18,398 bases of DNA from CALHVX01 sp964640725 (lineage in GTDB: Bacteria; Pseudomonadota; Gammaproteobacteria; Pseudomonadales; Azotimanducaceae): the NCBI GenBank assembly GCA_964640725.1, contig CAZXIJ010000048.1:1-18398 (forward strand), given 5' to 3'. Under the pieces are notes generated by a model, which worked only from the letters and a program-made list of their open reading frames with translations, made no database searches and was not told where the DNA came from. The position numbers and the translations under genes were made by a program. Below, one piece after another: positions 1-7,812 of the stretch; the first letter of the stretch is position 1, and each line of letters starts with the position of its first letter.

Positions 1-130
1 GGCTCTGCACGAACCCGGGCTGCTGGCTCAAAAAACCGGCCACGTAGTCGCCGATCTCGCGCAGCGCCTGGGCCTGCTGTTCCCTGGTGGTGTTGAAGGT
101 CACAAAGACGTAGTGGTGTTCGTCAGCCAT
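1..130 (-). CDS. ABM-fold (antibiotic biosynthesis monooxygenase-like) protein, 3' end cut by window
   Basis: Only the first 43 codons are inside the window; the gene runs off the left edge. Reading the minus strand from the ATG at 130-128 gives a start MADEHHYVFVTF, followed by a polar helix and the stretch LSQQPGFVQS. A short beta strand, then a helix, then 'PGF' is the usual N-terminal pattern of the small dimeric ferredoxin-like ABM fold (about 100 residues; cofactor-free monooxygenases and related enzymes). The start is supported by GGGAG about six bases upstream of the ATG. It begins 28 bases after the MarR gene stop and is probably the third gene of a leftward operon with the hydrolase and the regulator. 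The fold assignment is inferred from a short fragment. The substrate is unknown, and a stress-responsive or NIPSNAP-type alpha-beta barrel is also possible. Confidence 0.6.
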   Translation of the reverse strand, partial: MADEHHYVFVTFNTTREQQAQALREIGDYVAGFLSQQPGFVQS

Positions 131-158
131 GGCTGCTCCCGGGGTATTGGCGCTGCGG

Positions 159-656
159 TCAGCGCTCGCTCGCTTCGAGGTGTTTTTGCAGGTTGGCGCA
201 GGTCTGCGCCATGACCCGGCGGGCGATGGCGACGTCTTTCGGGTCGATGCCTTCCACCGCCAGCTTGTTGACCGTTTGCACCTTGGGCATGAGCTGCGTG
301 CGCAACCGCCGCGCCTTGGGGGTCAGCGAAATATAGAACTTGCGCCGGTCGTCCGTGCAGCGCACCCGTTGCGCGAGGCCCGCGTTGATCAGGCTGCGCA
401 CGGTGTAGACGATGGTCGCCTCCTTGATTCCGACCCGCTCGCTCAGCTCCTTTTGCGTCAGGCCGTCCGTTTCCCACAGGACCCGCAGCGAGCGCCACTG
501 GCCGCCGCTGACGCCGTGGGGCAGGGTGAGCTGCTCCAGCGCACGCGCGAACATGCGAAAGTTCAGCCGCGACAGGTAGCCGATGCTGTGCATCGGGTTG
601 AGGTAGTCCGTGGCGCTGTCCTTCGCTGCGCGCCGGGCTTTGCGCTGCGCACCCAC
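159..656 (-). CDS. MarR-family transcriptional regulator
   Basis: A 165-residue protein with the typical MarR plan: an N-terminal dimerisation helix (about residues 24-45), a winged helix-turn-helix (about 52-112, with LTQKELSERVGIKEATIVYTV as the recognition part) and the DDRR wing motif at 102-105, followed by the C-terminal dimerisation helices. MarR proteins are usually dimeric repressors released by small aromatic or lipophilic ligands. The listed start is a GTG one base after the hydrolase stop codon, which would couple translation to that gene. An ATG at 593 (residue 22) would give 144 residues, closer to the family norm, but it has no clear ribosome site. The natural target is the shared control region at 1768-1832 between the hydrolase and the rightward catabolic genes. 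The ligand cannot be told from sequence. Confidence 0.87.
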   Translation of the reverse strand: MGAQRKARRAAKDSATDYLNPMHSIGYLSRLNFRMFARALEQLTLPHGVSGGQWRSLRVLWETDGLTQKELSERVGIKEATIVYTVRSLINAGLAQRVRCTDDRRKFYISLTPKARRLRTQLMPKVQTVNKLAVEGIDPKDVAIARRVMAQTCANLQKHLEASER

Positions 657-657
657 C

Positions 658-1767
658 CTAGCGGCCCACCCAGTCGGTGATAAGGTCCGCCACGCCGTCC
701 CGGGCGTTCGCCGGCCGGGTCAGGTAGTGGTCGCCATCGATCATCTGCTGCGTTTTGTCGGTGCTGCCCAGCGCATCGTAAATCTGTTGCGCGTCGCTCG
801 GGAACACGCCGCTGTCGGCGTTGCTCTGGATCACCAGCGCCGGCTGCGCGATGCGCGCGAGGTGCGCGGCCCCGCGGCAGTGCGAGTCCTTTAAGGACCA
901 CATGGACAGCCAGGTGCGCAGGGTGTTCGTCAGGCCAATGCCCCGCGGCGAGAAGTTGGACGTTTTCGGATCTCCCGCGTAGCACAGGCCCACCTCGCGC
1001 TCCGATGGGTCGATGGTGCCGTCCATCAGCCGCAGGTCAGCCCAGGTGCGGTACATGTTGAAGGCCCGGTCCGTCATACCCAGGCCCTTCAGCCGTTTCA
1101 GCTCGGCATGGCACCAGGCAGTGATGCGGTCATTGCGCGCCACCTGGGCGGCGCGGTAACGCTCGATAAACTCGGCGCTGTAGGGTGGGCCGTGCTCGGG
1201 GTTGTACATGTTCAGGCGCTCGTCGACGCTGGCCGGGTCGGTCTCGTCGGTGACTGACGGGTCGAACCAGTCCGTCAGCACCTCGGGTCGGCCCAGATGC
1301 GCGCACAGCGATACGTAGCGGTCGCCGGGCTGCAGGTCGTGCAGCGCGTCGGGCAGCTTCAGGTCCGGGGTGGGGGTCATGGTGACGCCGAGCGCCTGGG
1401 ACTGGTACGCGCCCATGAGCGAGCCGCCGCCGGAGTTGCCAAGCAGGATCACTTGCTCAACGCCCGCTTCTTCGCGCAGCCAGCGGACCCCGGCGCCGAT
1501 ATCAATCAGCGCGTGCTCCAGCAGAAAGAAGCCTTCAGCGCCCCGGAAGCGGGTGTTCCAGCCCAGAAACCCGTAGCCGCGCTCCGCCAGGTAGGGGCCG
1601 AGGTAGTGCTCGCTGAAATCGACGTTGTAGTGCGTGGCGATGAACGCGGTTTTCGGTCGGCCCTGAGCGGGCGTGTGGTACAGGCCCTGGCAGGGATTGA
1701 AGCCGGCACCGTTGCGGGCGCTGGTAGCCGATACGCAGGAGACGAAGTGGCGCTTGCTGTCGGCCAT
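658..1767 (-). CDS. alpha/beta-hydrolase fold protein (esterase-like)
   Basis: A 369-residue protein counted from the ATG at 1767, chosen because AGAGG lies upstream at normal spacing; the frame stays open to 1827, but that extension runs into the divergent promoter. The nucleophile elbow GNSGGGSL puts the catalytic Ser at residue 112. Near the C-terminus, NADSGVFPSD supplies the acid (Asp318 or Asp325) and GDHYL the catalytic His (about 347), all in canonical order. A large lid-like insertion (about residues 130-290) separates the elbow from the acid, making the protein longer than a minimal esterase. No signal peptide is visible, so it is probably cytoplasmic. It is the first gene of the leftward operon with MarR and the ABM-like gene, and is divergent from the flavin monooxygenase gene. 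Hydrolysis of an ester or a C-C bond of a pathway intermediate is inferred; the substrate is unknown. Confidence 0.82.
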   Translation of the reverse strand: MADSKRHFVSCVSATSARNGAGFNPCQGLYHTPAQGRPKTAFIATHYNVDFSEHYLGPYLAERGYGFLGWNTRFRGAEGFFLLEHALIDIGAGVRWLREEAGVEQVILLGNSGGGSLMGAYQSQALGVTMTPTPDLKLPDALHDLQPGDRYVSLCAHLGRPEVLTDWFDPSVTDETDPASVDERLNMYNPEHGPPYSAEFIERYRAAQVARNDRITAWCHAELKRLKGLGMTDRAFNMYRTWADLRLMDGTIDPSEREVGLCYAGDPKTSNFSPRGIGLTNTLRTWLSMWSLKDSHCRGAAHLARIAQPALVIQSNADSGVFPSDAQQIYDALGSTDKTQQMIDGDHYLTRPANARDGVADLITDWVGR

Positions 1768-1778
1768 GTCCAGCCTCT

Positions 1779-1808
1779 TTGAAAACAACTTAGTATTCAA
1801 AGTATATT
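1779..1808 (+). promoter_or_regulatory. putative sigma-70 promoter for the rightward catabolic operon
   Basis: TTGAAA at 1779-1784 and TATATT at 1803-1808 are separated by 18 bases and resemble sigma-70 -35 and -10 boxes. They sit in the only AT-rich patch of the divergent intergenic region. Transcription would start near 1815, giving a very short leader before GAGGAGG (1818-1824) and the ATG at 1833. On the opposite strand, TATACT (1801-1806) could serve as the -10 of the hydrolase operon, with TTGCCT (1822-1827) as a weak -35 at a short 15-base spacing. The call rests on sequence pattern only. Confidence 0.4.
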
Positions 1809-1810
1809 GA
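1797..1810. promoter_or_regulatory. candidate MarR operator (imperfect palindrome)
   Basis: TCAAAGTATATTGA has inverted TCAA/TTGA arms around an AT-rich centre and overlaps both candidate -10 boxes of the divergent promoters. MarR proteins commonly bind short AT-rich palindromes that overlap the promoter they control. The neighbouring AGTAT direct repeat (1792-1796 and 1801-1805) may extend the site. Binding by the regulator at 159-656 is inferred from position and symmetry. Confidence 0.33.
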
Positions 1811-1832
1811 GCGGAGCGAGGAGGCAACCATC

Positions 1833-2876
1833 ATGAGTGCAGTCAGGGATCACAACGAAGCGGCGCTGCCGGCGCCCACAGAGCGTGCGCTGATCGACGC
1901 GCTGGCTGCCCTCAAGCCCATGCTGGCAGACAACGCGATCGCTGCGGAGCAGCAGCGCAAGCCTGTGGATGCGGTCATGGAGGCCATCGAGCAAACCGGC
2001 GCCTACCGCTGGTTCGTGCCCAAGACCTACGGCGGCTACGAGTTTTCTTTGAGCGGTTTTATGGAAGTGGGCCTCGCCCTGGGCGACGGCTACCGCATCA
2101 GCGGGCGCTGGCAGTGGGGCACCGGCGTTATGCACGCGGACTGGGTCATGGTGGGCGCGCTATCGAAGGTAGAGGGGCAGAAAGCGCCCATGATGGGCAT
2201 GTACCTGATTCCCCGGGACGAGATCGAGGTGCTCGACACCTGGTATATCGAAGGCATGGTCGGCACCGGCAGCAACGACATCGAGGCCACGGATGTCTGG
2301 GTGCCCGCGCATCGGGTCGTCGATCTGTCGACCGTGCGCGACGGCACCAGCCCCGGCGCGGCGCTGCATGACTCGTGGATCTATCGGATGCCGATGCTGC
2401 CGGTGCTCGGGCTGACCGCGACCGCGCCGCTGGTCGGTGCGACCACCCAAGCCGTCAACCTGTTCGCCGAGCGCATGCAGGGCCGTACCGTTTACGGCAC
2501 AACCACCAAGCAGGCGGAGCGGGCGCTTGCCCAGTCACGGCTGGCCCACGCCAAGGCGGAGCTGAGCTCCATTCGCAACCAGCTCTTTGCGCTGGCAGCG
2601 GAGGTCGAAGGCTGGGGCCAGCGGGGCCAACCCTGCCCGGACCTGGAGCGCGCCAAGCTGCGGGTCGACATCGGCCAGCTGGTTCGCCGCAGCCGCAACC
2701 TCACCCGCGATGTCGTCGAAGCCTGCGGCGCCAGCGCGCACTTTCTCGACAATCCGCTGCAGCGCTGTCTGCGGGATTTGAACACGGCGTCCTGCCATAC
2801 CGTGTTCGATCTGGATGTCAGCACAGAAAACTACGGCCGTCTGCTGGTGGGCTTGCCCCCCAACGGGCCGGTCTAA
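1833..2876 (+). CDS. flavin-dependent monooxygenase, acyl-CoA-dehydrogenase fold (HsaA/DszC-like), internally shortened
   Basis: A 347-residue protein with the two ends of a group D flavoprotein monooxygenase: an N-terminal helical region ending KTYGGYEFSLSGFMEVGLAL (residues 64-83), a beta domain starting YRISGRWQWGTGVMHADW (87-104) and a C-terminal four-helix domain (about 195-335) with the R-D-L-N-T-A-S segment near 313-320. Such enzymes use reduced FMN or FAD supplied by a partner reductase to hydroxylate or oxidise aromatic and sulfur compounds, and usually have about 390-420 residues. The stretch that normally links the helical and beta domains (roughly 55-65 residues, including the part following 'LA.G.GS..W') is missing at about residue 84-86 with the frame kept. 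The start is fixed by GAGGAGG eight bases upstream. It leads the rightward operon. The partner reductase is not in the window. Activity is doubtful if the deletion is real. Confidence 0.8.
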   Translation: MSAVRDHNEAALPAPTERALIDALAALKPMLADNAIAAEQQRKPVDAVMEAIEQTGAYRWFVPKTYGGYEFSLSGFMEVGLALGDGYRISGRWQWGTGVMHADWVMVGALSKVEGQKAPMMGMYLIPRDEIEVLDTWYIEGMVGTGSNDIEATDVWVPAHRVVDLSTVRDGTSPGAALHDSWIYRMPMLPVLGLTATAPLVGATTQAVNLFAERMQGRTVYGTTTKQAERALAQSRLAHAKAELSSIRNQLFALAAEVEGWGQRGQPCPDLERAKLRVDIGQLVRRSRNLTRDVVEACGASAHFLDNPLQRCLRDLNTASCHTVFDLDVSTENYGRLLVGLPPNGPV

Positions 2877-2887
2877 GGGCGGCCCGC

Positions 2888-4675
2888 ATGTCCGTGGTCG
2901 CCGCCCGCTGCCGCCGGATGCTTCCCGTTGCGCTGGGGCTGTTCTGGTGCGCCGGCGTGCATGCCGCCGATCCGGTCTGTACCGGCACCGACATGGCGCA
3001 CAAGCAGCTGTACTGGGGCGACCTTCATGTGCACTCGGGCTACTCCCTGGACGCCTGGGGCTTCGGCACGGCGGCAAGTCCGACCCAGGCCTACGAATTT
3101 GCCCGGGGCGAGCCGCTCAGGCTCGCCAGCGGCCAGCACGTGCAGCTCGATCGACCGCTGGATTTTATGGCGGTCACAGACCACGCGGAGTGGTTCGACC
3201 TGATGTACCTGTGCACAGATCCGCAGCGCAGCGATGACCCGTACTGCGATGTGCTGACCGAGAAAAACACGCCGGCAGCGGGCGGCGCGGTGTTTCAGGA
3301 GTACGTGCTGCCGACCATTACCAAGGCGCAGCCGCAGCCCACGCCGCTGTGCCAGGACGATCCCCGGCGCTGCGCCAGGGCCCGGGCCGCGCAGTGGCAG
3401 AGAGTGCAGGACCAGGCCAACGCCGCCAACGATCCCTGTGCCTTTACCAGTTTCGTGGGCTTTGAGTGGTCGGCCACGCCGGACTTCAGCCATAACCATC
3501 GCAACGTGATTTTCGCGAGCGAGGCGGCCAGCGCCGAGGCCATCGACTACCTGCGCCACCCGTCGCCGGAACAGCTTTGGCAGGCACTCGATCGCCAGTG
3601 CCAGCGCGCAGATGGCTGCGAGGCCATCGCGATCCCGCACAACACCAACATGGGCGACGGGCGCAGCTTCGATGTTGAGACCGAAGCCCCGGCCACTCTT
3701 GAGCTGCGCGCGCGCTACGAGCGCCTGGTCGAGATCCATCAGGAAAAGGGCAGTAGCGAGTGCCTGCCTGCCTTTGGCAGCACGGATGAAGACTGCAGTT
3801 TCGAGCAGTCGCTCACCCGGCAGTCCCGCCCGACGCCGGCGGCCGACTACACGGCGCAGCAATGGCGGCGCATGCGCGGCGGCTACGTGCGGCAGCTGCT
3901 GCTGCGCGGTCTTCGGAGCTATGCCGCCTCCGGCGAGCGGGCTGTGAACCCGCTGCAGCTGGGCATCATCGGCTCGACCGATAACCACACCGCCACCGGC
4001 GGCTTCGTCGATGAAGCAACCTGGCCCGGCACCGCCTTTGGGCTGGGCAGCCTCGACCGGTTGCTGGCCCGCGGCAGCTGGAACCCTGGCGGTCTGGTGG
4101 CCGTGTGGGCCGAAGAAAACACCCGGGCCAGCCTGTTCGCAGCCCTCAAACGCCGCGAGGTCTACGCTACCAGCGGGCCCCGGCTGCGCGTGCGCCTTGC
4201 CGCTGCGGGCCAGCGCCTGGGCTGCGAGGCCGCGACCCCGGTCGATGCCCAGCCCATGGGCAGCACCCTCGGCGCGGTGCAGGCCGTGCATTTCAAAATC
4301 GAGGCGCAGGCAGACCGCCATCCCCTGGCTGAGGTGCAGATCATCAAGGGCGAGCTGCACGGCGGTGAGCTGCGCGAGCAGGTCATGACCGTCTGGCAGC
4401 AGTCCGAAGGTCGCATGAGCGTTTGTGCCCGGTGGCAGGACGACGATTTCGACGCGGCAGCACCGGCCTTCTGGTACGCCCGCGTGCTGCAGGCGCCGAC
4501 GCCGCGCTGGAGTGCTTATCAGTGCCAGCGCGCCGGCCGCTGCGACGAGTTTCCCGGTGCGGACCGTTGGATTCGCGAGCGCGCCTGGACATCCCCGGTC
4601 TGGCACCTGCCAGGGCCCGGCAACGAACCCGCCCCGCGAGCTGTCAGCTCAAGAGGTACGACCGAACAGGAGTAA
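2888..4675 (+). CDS. DUF3604 (PHP-like) exported metallo-hydrolase family protein
   Basis: A 595-residue protein starting at the ATG at 2888, 11 bases after the monooxygenase stop and preceded by AAGGGCGG. The frame is open further upstream, but that part is the antisense-free shadow of the previous gene. Residues 1-26 form a signal peptide (basic start, hydrophobic core, cleavage after VHA), so the protein is probably periplasmic. Metal-ligand-type motifs follow in order: GDLHVHSGYS (44-53), VTDHAEWF (96-103), GFEWSATP (191-198), HNHRN (202-206), HNTN (251-254), EIHQEKG (282-288) and STDNHTATGG (363-372). The HxH plus distal D-H and D-N-H arrangement resembles the PHP metallo-phosphoesterase superfamily. 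DUF3604 proteins have no settled substrate. Its place between a monooxygenase and a CMD-fold protein suggests hydrolysis of a pathway compound. The many cysteines (30, 109, 120, 155, 162, 184 and others) fit disulfides in the periplasm. Confidence 0.85.
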   Translation: MSVVAARCRRMLPVALGLFWCAGVHAADPVCTGTDMAHKQLYWGDLHVHSGYSLDAWGFGTAASPTQAYEFARGEPLRLASGQHVQLDRPLDFMAVTDHAEWFDLMYLCTDPQRSDDPYCDVLTEKNTPAAGGAVFQEYVLPTITKAQPQPTPLCQDDPRRCARARAAQWQRVQDQANAANDPCAFTSFVGFEWSATPDFSHNHRNVIFASEAASAEAIDYLRHPSPEQLWQALDRQCQRADGCEAIAIPHNTNMGDGRSFDVETEAPATLELRARYERLVEIHQEKGSSECLPAFGSTDEDCSFEQSLTRQSRPTPAADYTAQQWRRMRGGYVRQLLLRGLRSYAASGERAVNPLQLGIIGSTDNHTATGGFVDEATWPGTAFGLGSLDRLLARGSWNPGGLVAVWAEENTRASLFAALKRREVYATSGPRLRVRLAAAGQRLGCEAATPVDAQPMGSTLGAVQAVHFKIEAQADRHPLAEVQIIKGELHGGELREQVMTVWQQSEGRMSVCARWQDDDFDAAAPAFWYARVLQAPTPRWSAYQCQRAGRCDEFPGADRWIRERAWTSPVWHLPGPGNEPAPRAVSSRGTTEQE

Positions 4676-4681
4676 GACCCG

Positions 4682-5338
4682 ATGCCAAGACTCAAGCAGG
4701 TGTCCCGAGCCGATGCGACCGACAACGTGCGCCGCTACTACGACGCGCTCTTTGGCGAGCGCGATCCCGTGGCGGAACCAGGCACTGCGACGGGCACGCC
4801 GGGCAACTGGTGGACGGTCTTTGCGACGGTACCTTATGTTTTCGATCACGCCACCAGCCACTTCGGCATGTTCGGCATGTTCGCGTCAGAAAGCGTCAGC
4901 CAGATGGATCCTGCAATCCGCGAGCTCGCCATCATGCGCGCGGGCTATACGCAGGCCAGCCAGTTTGTCTTTTCCCAGCACTGCAAGGCCGCCCGGCGCA
5001 ACGGCGTGGCGGAAGAAAAGATCGCCGCGATTCCCGAGTGGTCCGTCGCAGCGGTGTACGACGCCAAAGAGCGCGCGGTGCTGGCCTGGACCGATGCTTT
5101 GATTCTGCAGGGCGGGCGGGCTTCTGACGGGCTGTTCAATGCCCTGCACGAACACCTGTCTGACGAAGACATTCTCGAGCTCACCTATCACGTGATGGGC
5201 TACAACCTCCATGCCGTGTGCTGCAAGGCGCTGCGCCTGGAGTTTGATGACGTCGATGAACGGATTGTCGAAGTGCCGGCACCGGGGGCTGGGGAGCCCG
5301 TGGACTGGGCCGGTTCGGCTTGGCAGCGAAAGGATTAG
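4682..5338 (+). CDS. carboxymuconolactone decarboxylase / AhpD-fold family protein
   Basis: A 218-residue protein. It starts six bases after the DUF3604 stop, with AGGAGT overlapping the end of that gene, so the two are co-transcribed and perhaps coupled. The all-helical AhpD/CMD core is recognisable: a helix with RELAIMRAGYTQASQFVFSQH (80-100), then CKAARRNGV and a second helical repeat with ERAVLAWTDAL (130-140) and ILELTYHVMGYN (164-175). In AhpD-type peroxidase partners the core carries CxxC or ExxCxxxH. Here the position has His100-Cys101 with no second nearby Cys, so thiol-disulfide chemistry of the AhpD kind is unlikely. The family also includes gamma-carboxymuconolactone decarboxylases of aromatic degradation and many uncharacterised enzymes. 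There is no signal peptide, so it is probably cytoplasmic. The specific reaction is unknown. Confidence 0.8.
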   Translation: MPRLKQVSRADATDNVRRYYDALFGERDPVAEPGTATGTPGNWWTVFATVPYVFDHATSHFGMFGMFASESVSQMDPAIRELAIMRAGYTQASQFVFSQHCKAARRNGVAEEKIAAIPEWSVAAVYDAKERAVLAWTDALILQGGRASDGLFNALHEHLSDEDILELTYHVMGYNLHAVCCKALRLEFDDVDERIVEVPAPGAGEPVDWAGSAWQRKD

Positions 5339-5373
5339 CAAGTTAACAAACGCGAAATGCGAGGGGAAACAGC

Positions 5374-7793
5374 ATGACGATACAGATCACGGGTGTCCTT
5401 CGGCGGCGAGCAACCGCCCTGACGGTCATTGCGGGATGGAGCCTGGCCCTGGCTGGCGAGCCCGTCATGGCCGCGGATGGAAGTTCCAGAGTGCTGGAAG
5501 AGATTGTTGTGACCGCGACCAAGCGCGAGAGCAGCTTGCAGGACGTGCCGATCTCGGTCGGCGTGGTGACCGGCGAGTTTATGAATACCTTCAATATTCA
5601 GGACATGAGCGATGTCCAGAACTACGTCCCGGGGCTGCAGGTGCAGCAGACTTTTGGCAGCTGGGCGGTGCGTATCCGTGGGCTGGGATCCGGTATCACC
5701 AACCTGGCCTTCGATTCTTCCGTGCCCATCTACATCGATGACGTGTACTGCGGCCGGGGCAAATGTATGGAGGGCGCGTTCCTGGACATGGAACGGCTCG
5801 AAGTGGCCCGTGGCCCCAGGGCGCGCTGTTTGGCAAGAGCACCATTGCCGGTGCCATCAACGCCATCAGTGCCCGGCCCACGGACGAGTTCGAAGCACAG
5901 TTCCGCGCCGGCGCCGAGCTGGCCTATGGCGGCTATCAGTCCAGTGGCTACATCAGCGGTCCCCTGACAGATGCCATTCGAGCGCGCCTGGCGGTGCGTT
6001 TTGACGACCTCGACGGCTACACCGACAACATCTTTCTGGATCAGGAAGACGGCGACAAGCGCTCGCGCGCTGCGCGCCTTGGCATTGAGTTCGACGCCGG
6101 TGAGGCCACGACCTTTTACCTGAAGCTGGAGACCGGTCAGTCGAATGCCGATGGCCGCAATAACCAGCTCGTCGCGCCCGGTGCCATGACGCGTGCGACC
6201 ACGGACCCGAATCTGGAGTTCCGCTCGGACGATCGTCGAAGCGTCTCCACCGGTGCCGAGAAAGAAGACTTCTACGACTACGAGTGGTCGTCCTTCGCGC
6301 TCAACATGGATACCGAGGTGGGCGGTCACACCGTCAAGGGCGTGCTCGGCTACTGGGAATACGAAAACGAGTGGTTCCTGGACGTAGATGGCCACCCGGA
6401 AGCCATCCTCAACACCTACCTGAGCGATGAGTACGATCAGACCACCGCTGAGCTTCGCGTCCTGTCGCCGGCCAACCAGACCGTTGAGTACATTGTCGGA
6501 GCCTGGTATCAGGACTCCGAGCTGACCACGCGGCAGTTCTCGCCCTTCTATCCCGCGTTCTTCCAGTCTGTATTGCCGCCGTTTCTGGTTCCGGCCGTTG
6601 GCGACATACCAACCGGCATGGATCGCAACTTCAACCGGGAAAGTGAAGCATTCTCGATTTACGGTCAGGCGACCTGGAACGTCAACGATCGCCTGCGGGC
6701 CATCGTTGACGTGCGCTATACGGACGAAGAACAGGATGGCGTGGGCGCCTCCTGGCCGATCTTCTTCAACAGCGGCAGCACCTTCAATCCGAATCGGGTC
6801 ACGCGCAGCACCTTTGGCCATGATCAGGAGTATCTGTTTCGGCAGAACCGATCTGACGACTCGGTCGATCCGTCTTTGCGCGTTCAGTACGACGTGAACG
6901 AGTCCATGATGGTTTACGGGGCTTACGCCGAAGGCTCCAAGTCCGGCGGCATGAAGGCCAACGATGCGACGCTCGGCACGCAGCTGCTGGGCCGGGCTGG
7001 TGCCGACCCAGGCTTTGCGCCGCGTTTCCTGGGCCAGGACACCATTGATCCAGCTGGCGTTACCGCGGGCGTGCGCCTGAGGCAGGGCAACGGCGTCTTC
7101 GACTTCGAAGACGAAGAGGCCGAGAGCTGGGAGCTGGGCATGAAGACATCCTTGCTGGGCGGCTCTGCCTCTCTGGCCATGGCGGTCTTTTCCACCGACT
7201 TCACCAACCTGCAAACGTCCAACTTCGACGGCGATCGCTTCATCATCGGCAACGCAGGCAGCGCCACCGTGGACGGCATCGAGGTGGAATTCACCTGGCA
7301 GGCGACTGATCAGCTGCGGCTCAACAGCTCCCTGTCTCTGATCGATGCCGAGTACGACGACTTTGCCGGTGCTCAGTGCGTGCTCGATTCCCAGGGCAAC
7401 TTTGCGAACGCGGACTGCGATCCTGTGACCGGCACGGAGAACCAAGCTGGCGAGCCGCTGGAACGATCCCCAGACGTCGAGGTAAATCTGAGCGCCATCT
7501 GGGAGTCCCAGCTCACGGCCAACACACGCCTGAAGGCGACCGGCTCGATGTACTACTCAGGCGAGTACTTTGTGCAGCCCACGCAGGCTGACTTTTCGAC
7601 CCAGGATTCGTTCACCAAGGGGGATGCTCGCGTGGCCGTCGCCGCCAACGATGATAGCTGGGAGGTCGGCATCAACGGCCGCAACCTGAGCGACGAGATG
7701 ACCATCCAGCACGCCTACACCATTGCCGGCAGCGAGTTCCGCAGCCTGGGCATTGGCCGGTCGGTGATTGTCGAAGCCTTGTTCCGCTTCTAG
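5374..7793 (+). pseudogene. TonB-dependent outer-membrane receptor, disrupted by a one-base frameshift
   Basis: The first frame runs from the ATG at 5374 (GAGGGG seven bases upstream) and encodes a signal peptide (about residues 1-33, cleavage after VMA), a TonB box LEEIVVTATKRE (41-52) and the plug domain up to LEVARGP (142-148). The family continues 'RGPQG.LFG..T..GAIN'. Here that continuation (QGALFGKSTIAGAIN) is found one frame over, read from 5817, and the frame then stays open through a full 22-strand-type beta-barrel to a C-terminal Phe (EALFRF) at 7793. Adding one C to the CCCC run at 5814-5817 restores an 806-residue receptor, the normal length. The long intact downstream frame means the break is very recent or is a sequencing error. 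Such receptors import siderophores, cobalamin, or large or hydrophobic substrates. Last in the rightward operon, it probably takes up the pathway substrate. Confidence 0.85.
5814..5817 (+). other. frameshift site (CCCC run) in the TonB receptor
   Basis: GGC CCC AGG reads RGPR in the upstream frame, whereas GGC CCC CAG would give RGPQG, the family consensus. One missing C is the simplest explanation. There is no classical X-XXY-YYZ slippery heptamer followed by a clear stem or pseudoknot, so programmed frameshifting is not supported. Confidence 0.75.
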
Positions 7794-7805
7794 GGCGGCC
7801 GCCCT
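7792..7805. repeat. perfect 14-bp GC palindrome at receptor stop codon
   Basis: AGGGCGGCCGCCCT is its own reverse complement and starts within the receptor stop codon. With no spacer it makes only a short hairpin. It may add to transcript termination together with the hairpin at 7816-7836, but no T run follows it. Confidence 0.4.
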
Positions 7806-7812
7806 CCTGGCG

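Noticed and set aside
1768..1827. Twenty extra N-terminal codons for the alpha/beta hydrolase
   Set aside because: They run through the AT-rich divergent promoter, and the ATG at 1767 has a good ribosome site.
2375..2887. Upstream extension of the DUF3604 frame
   Set aside because: It overlaps the monooxygenase gene in another frame, is low-information, and precedes a clear signal peptide and ribosome site at 2888.
2873..4606. 577-codon open frame on the minus strand
   Set aside because: It is opposite the DUF3604 gene, which has a signal peptide and metal motifs; the antisense frame has none.
5805..5830. Programmed ribosomal frameshift in the TonB receptor
   Set aside because: There is no slippery heptamer or obvious downstream pseudoknot, and TonB receptors are not known to use one; a missing base is simpler.
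5730..7445. 571-codon open frame on the minus strand
   Set aside because: It is opposite the TonB receptor barrel, and its composition is typical of an antisense shadow.
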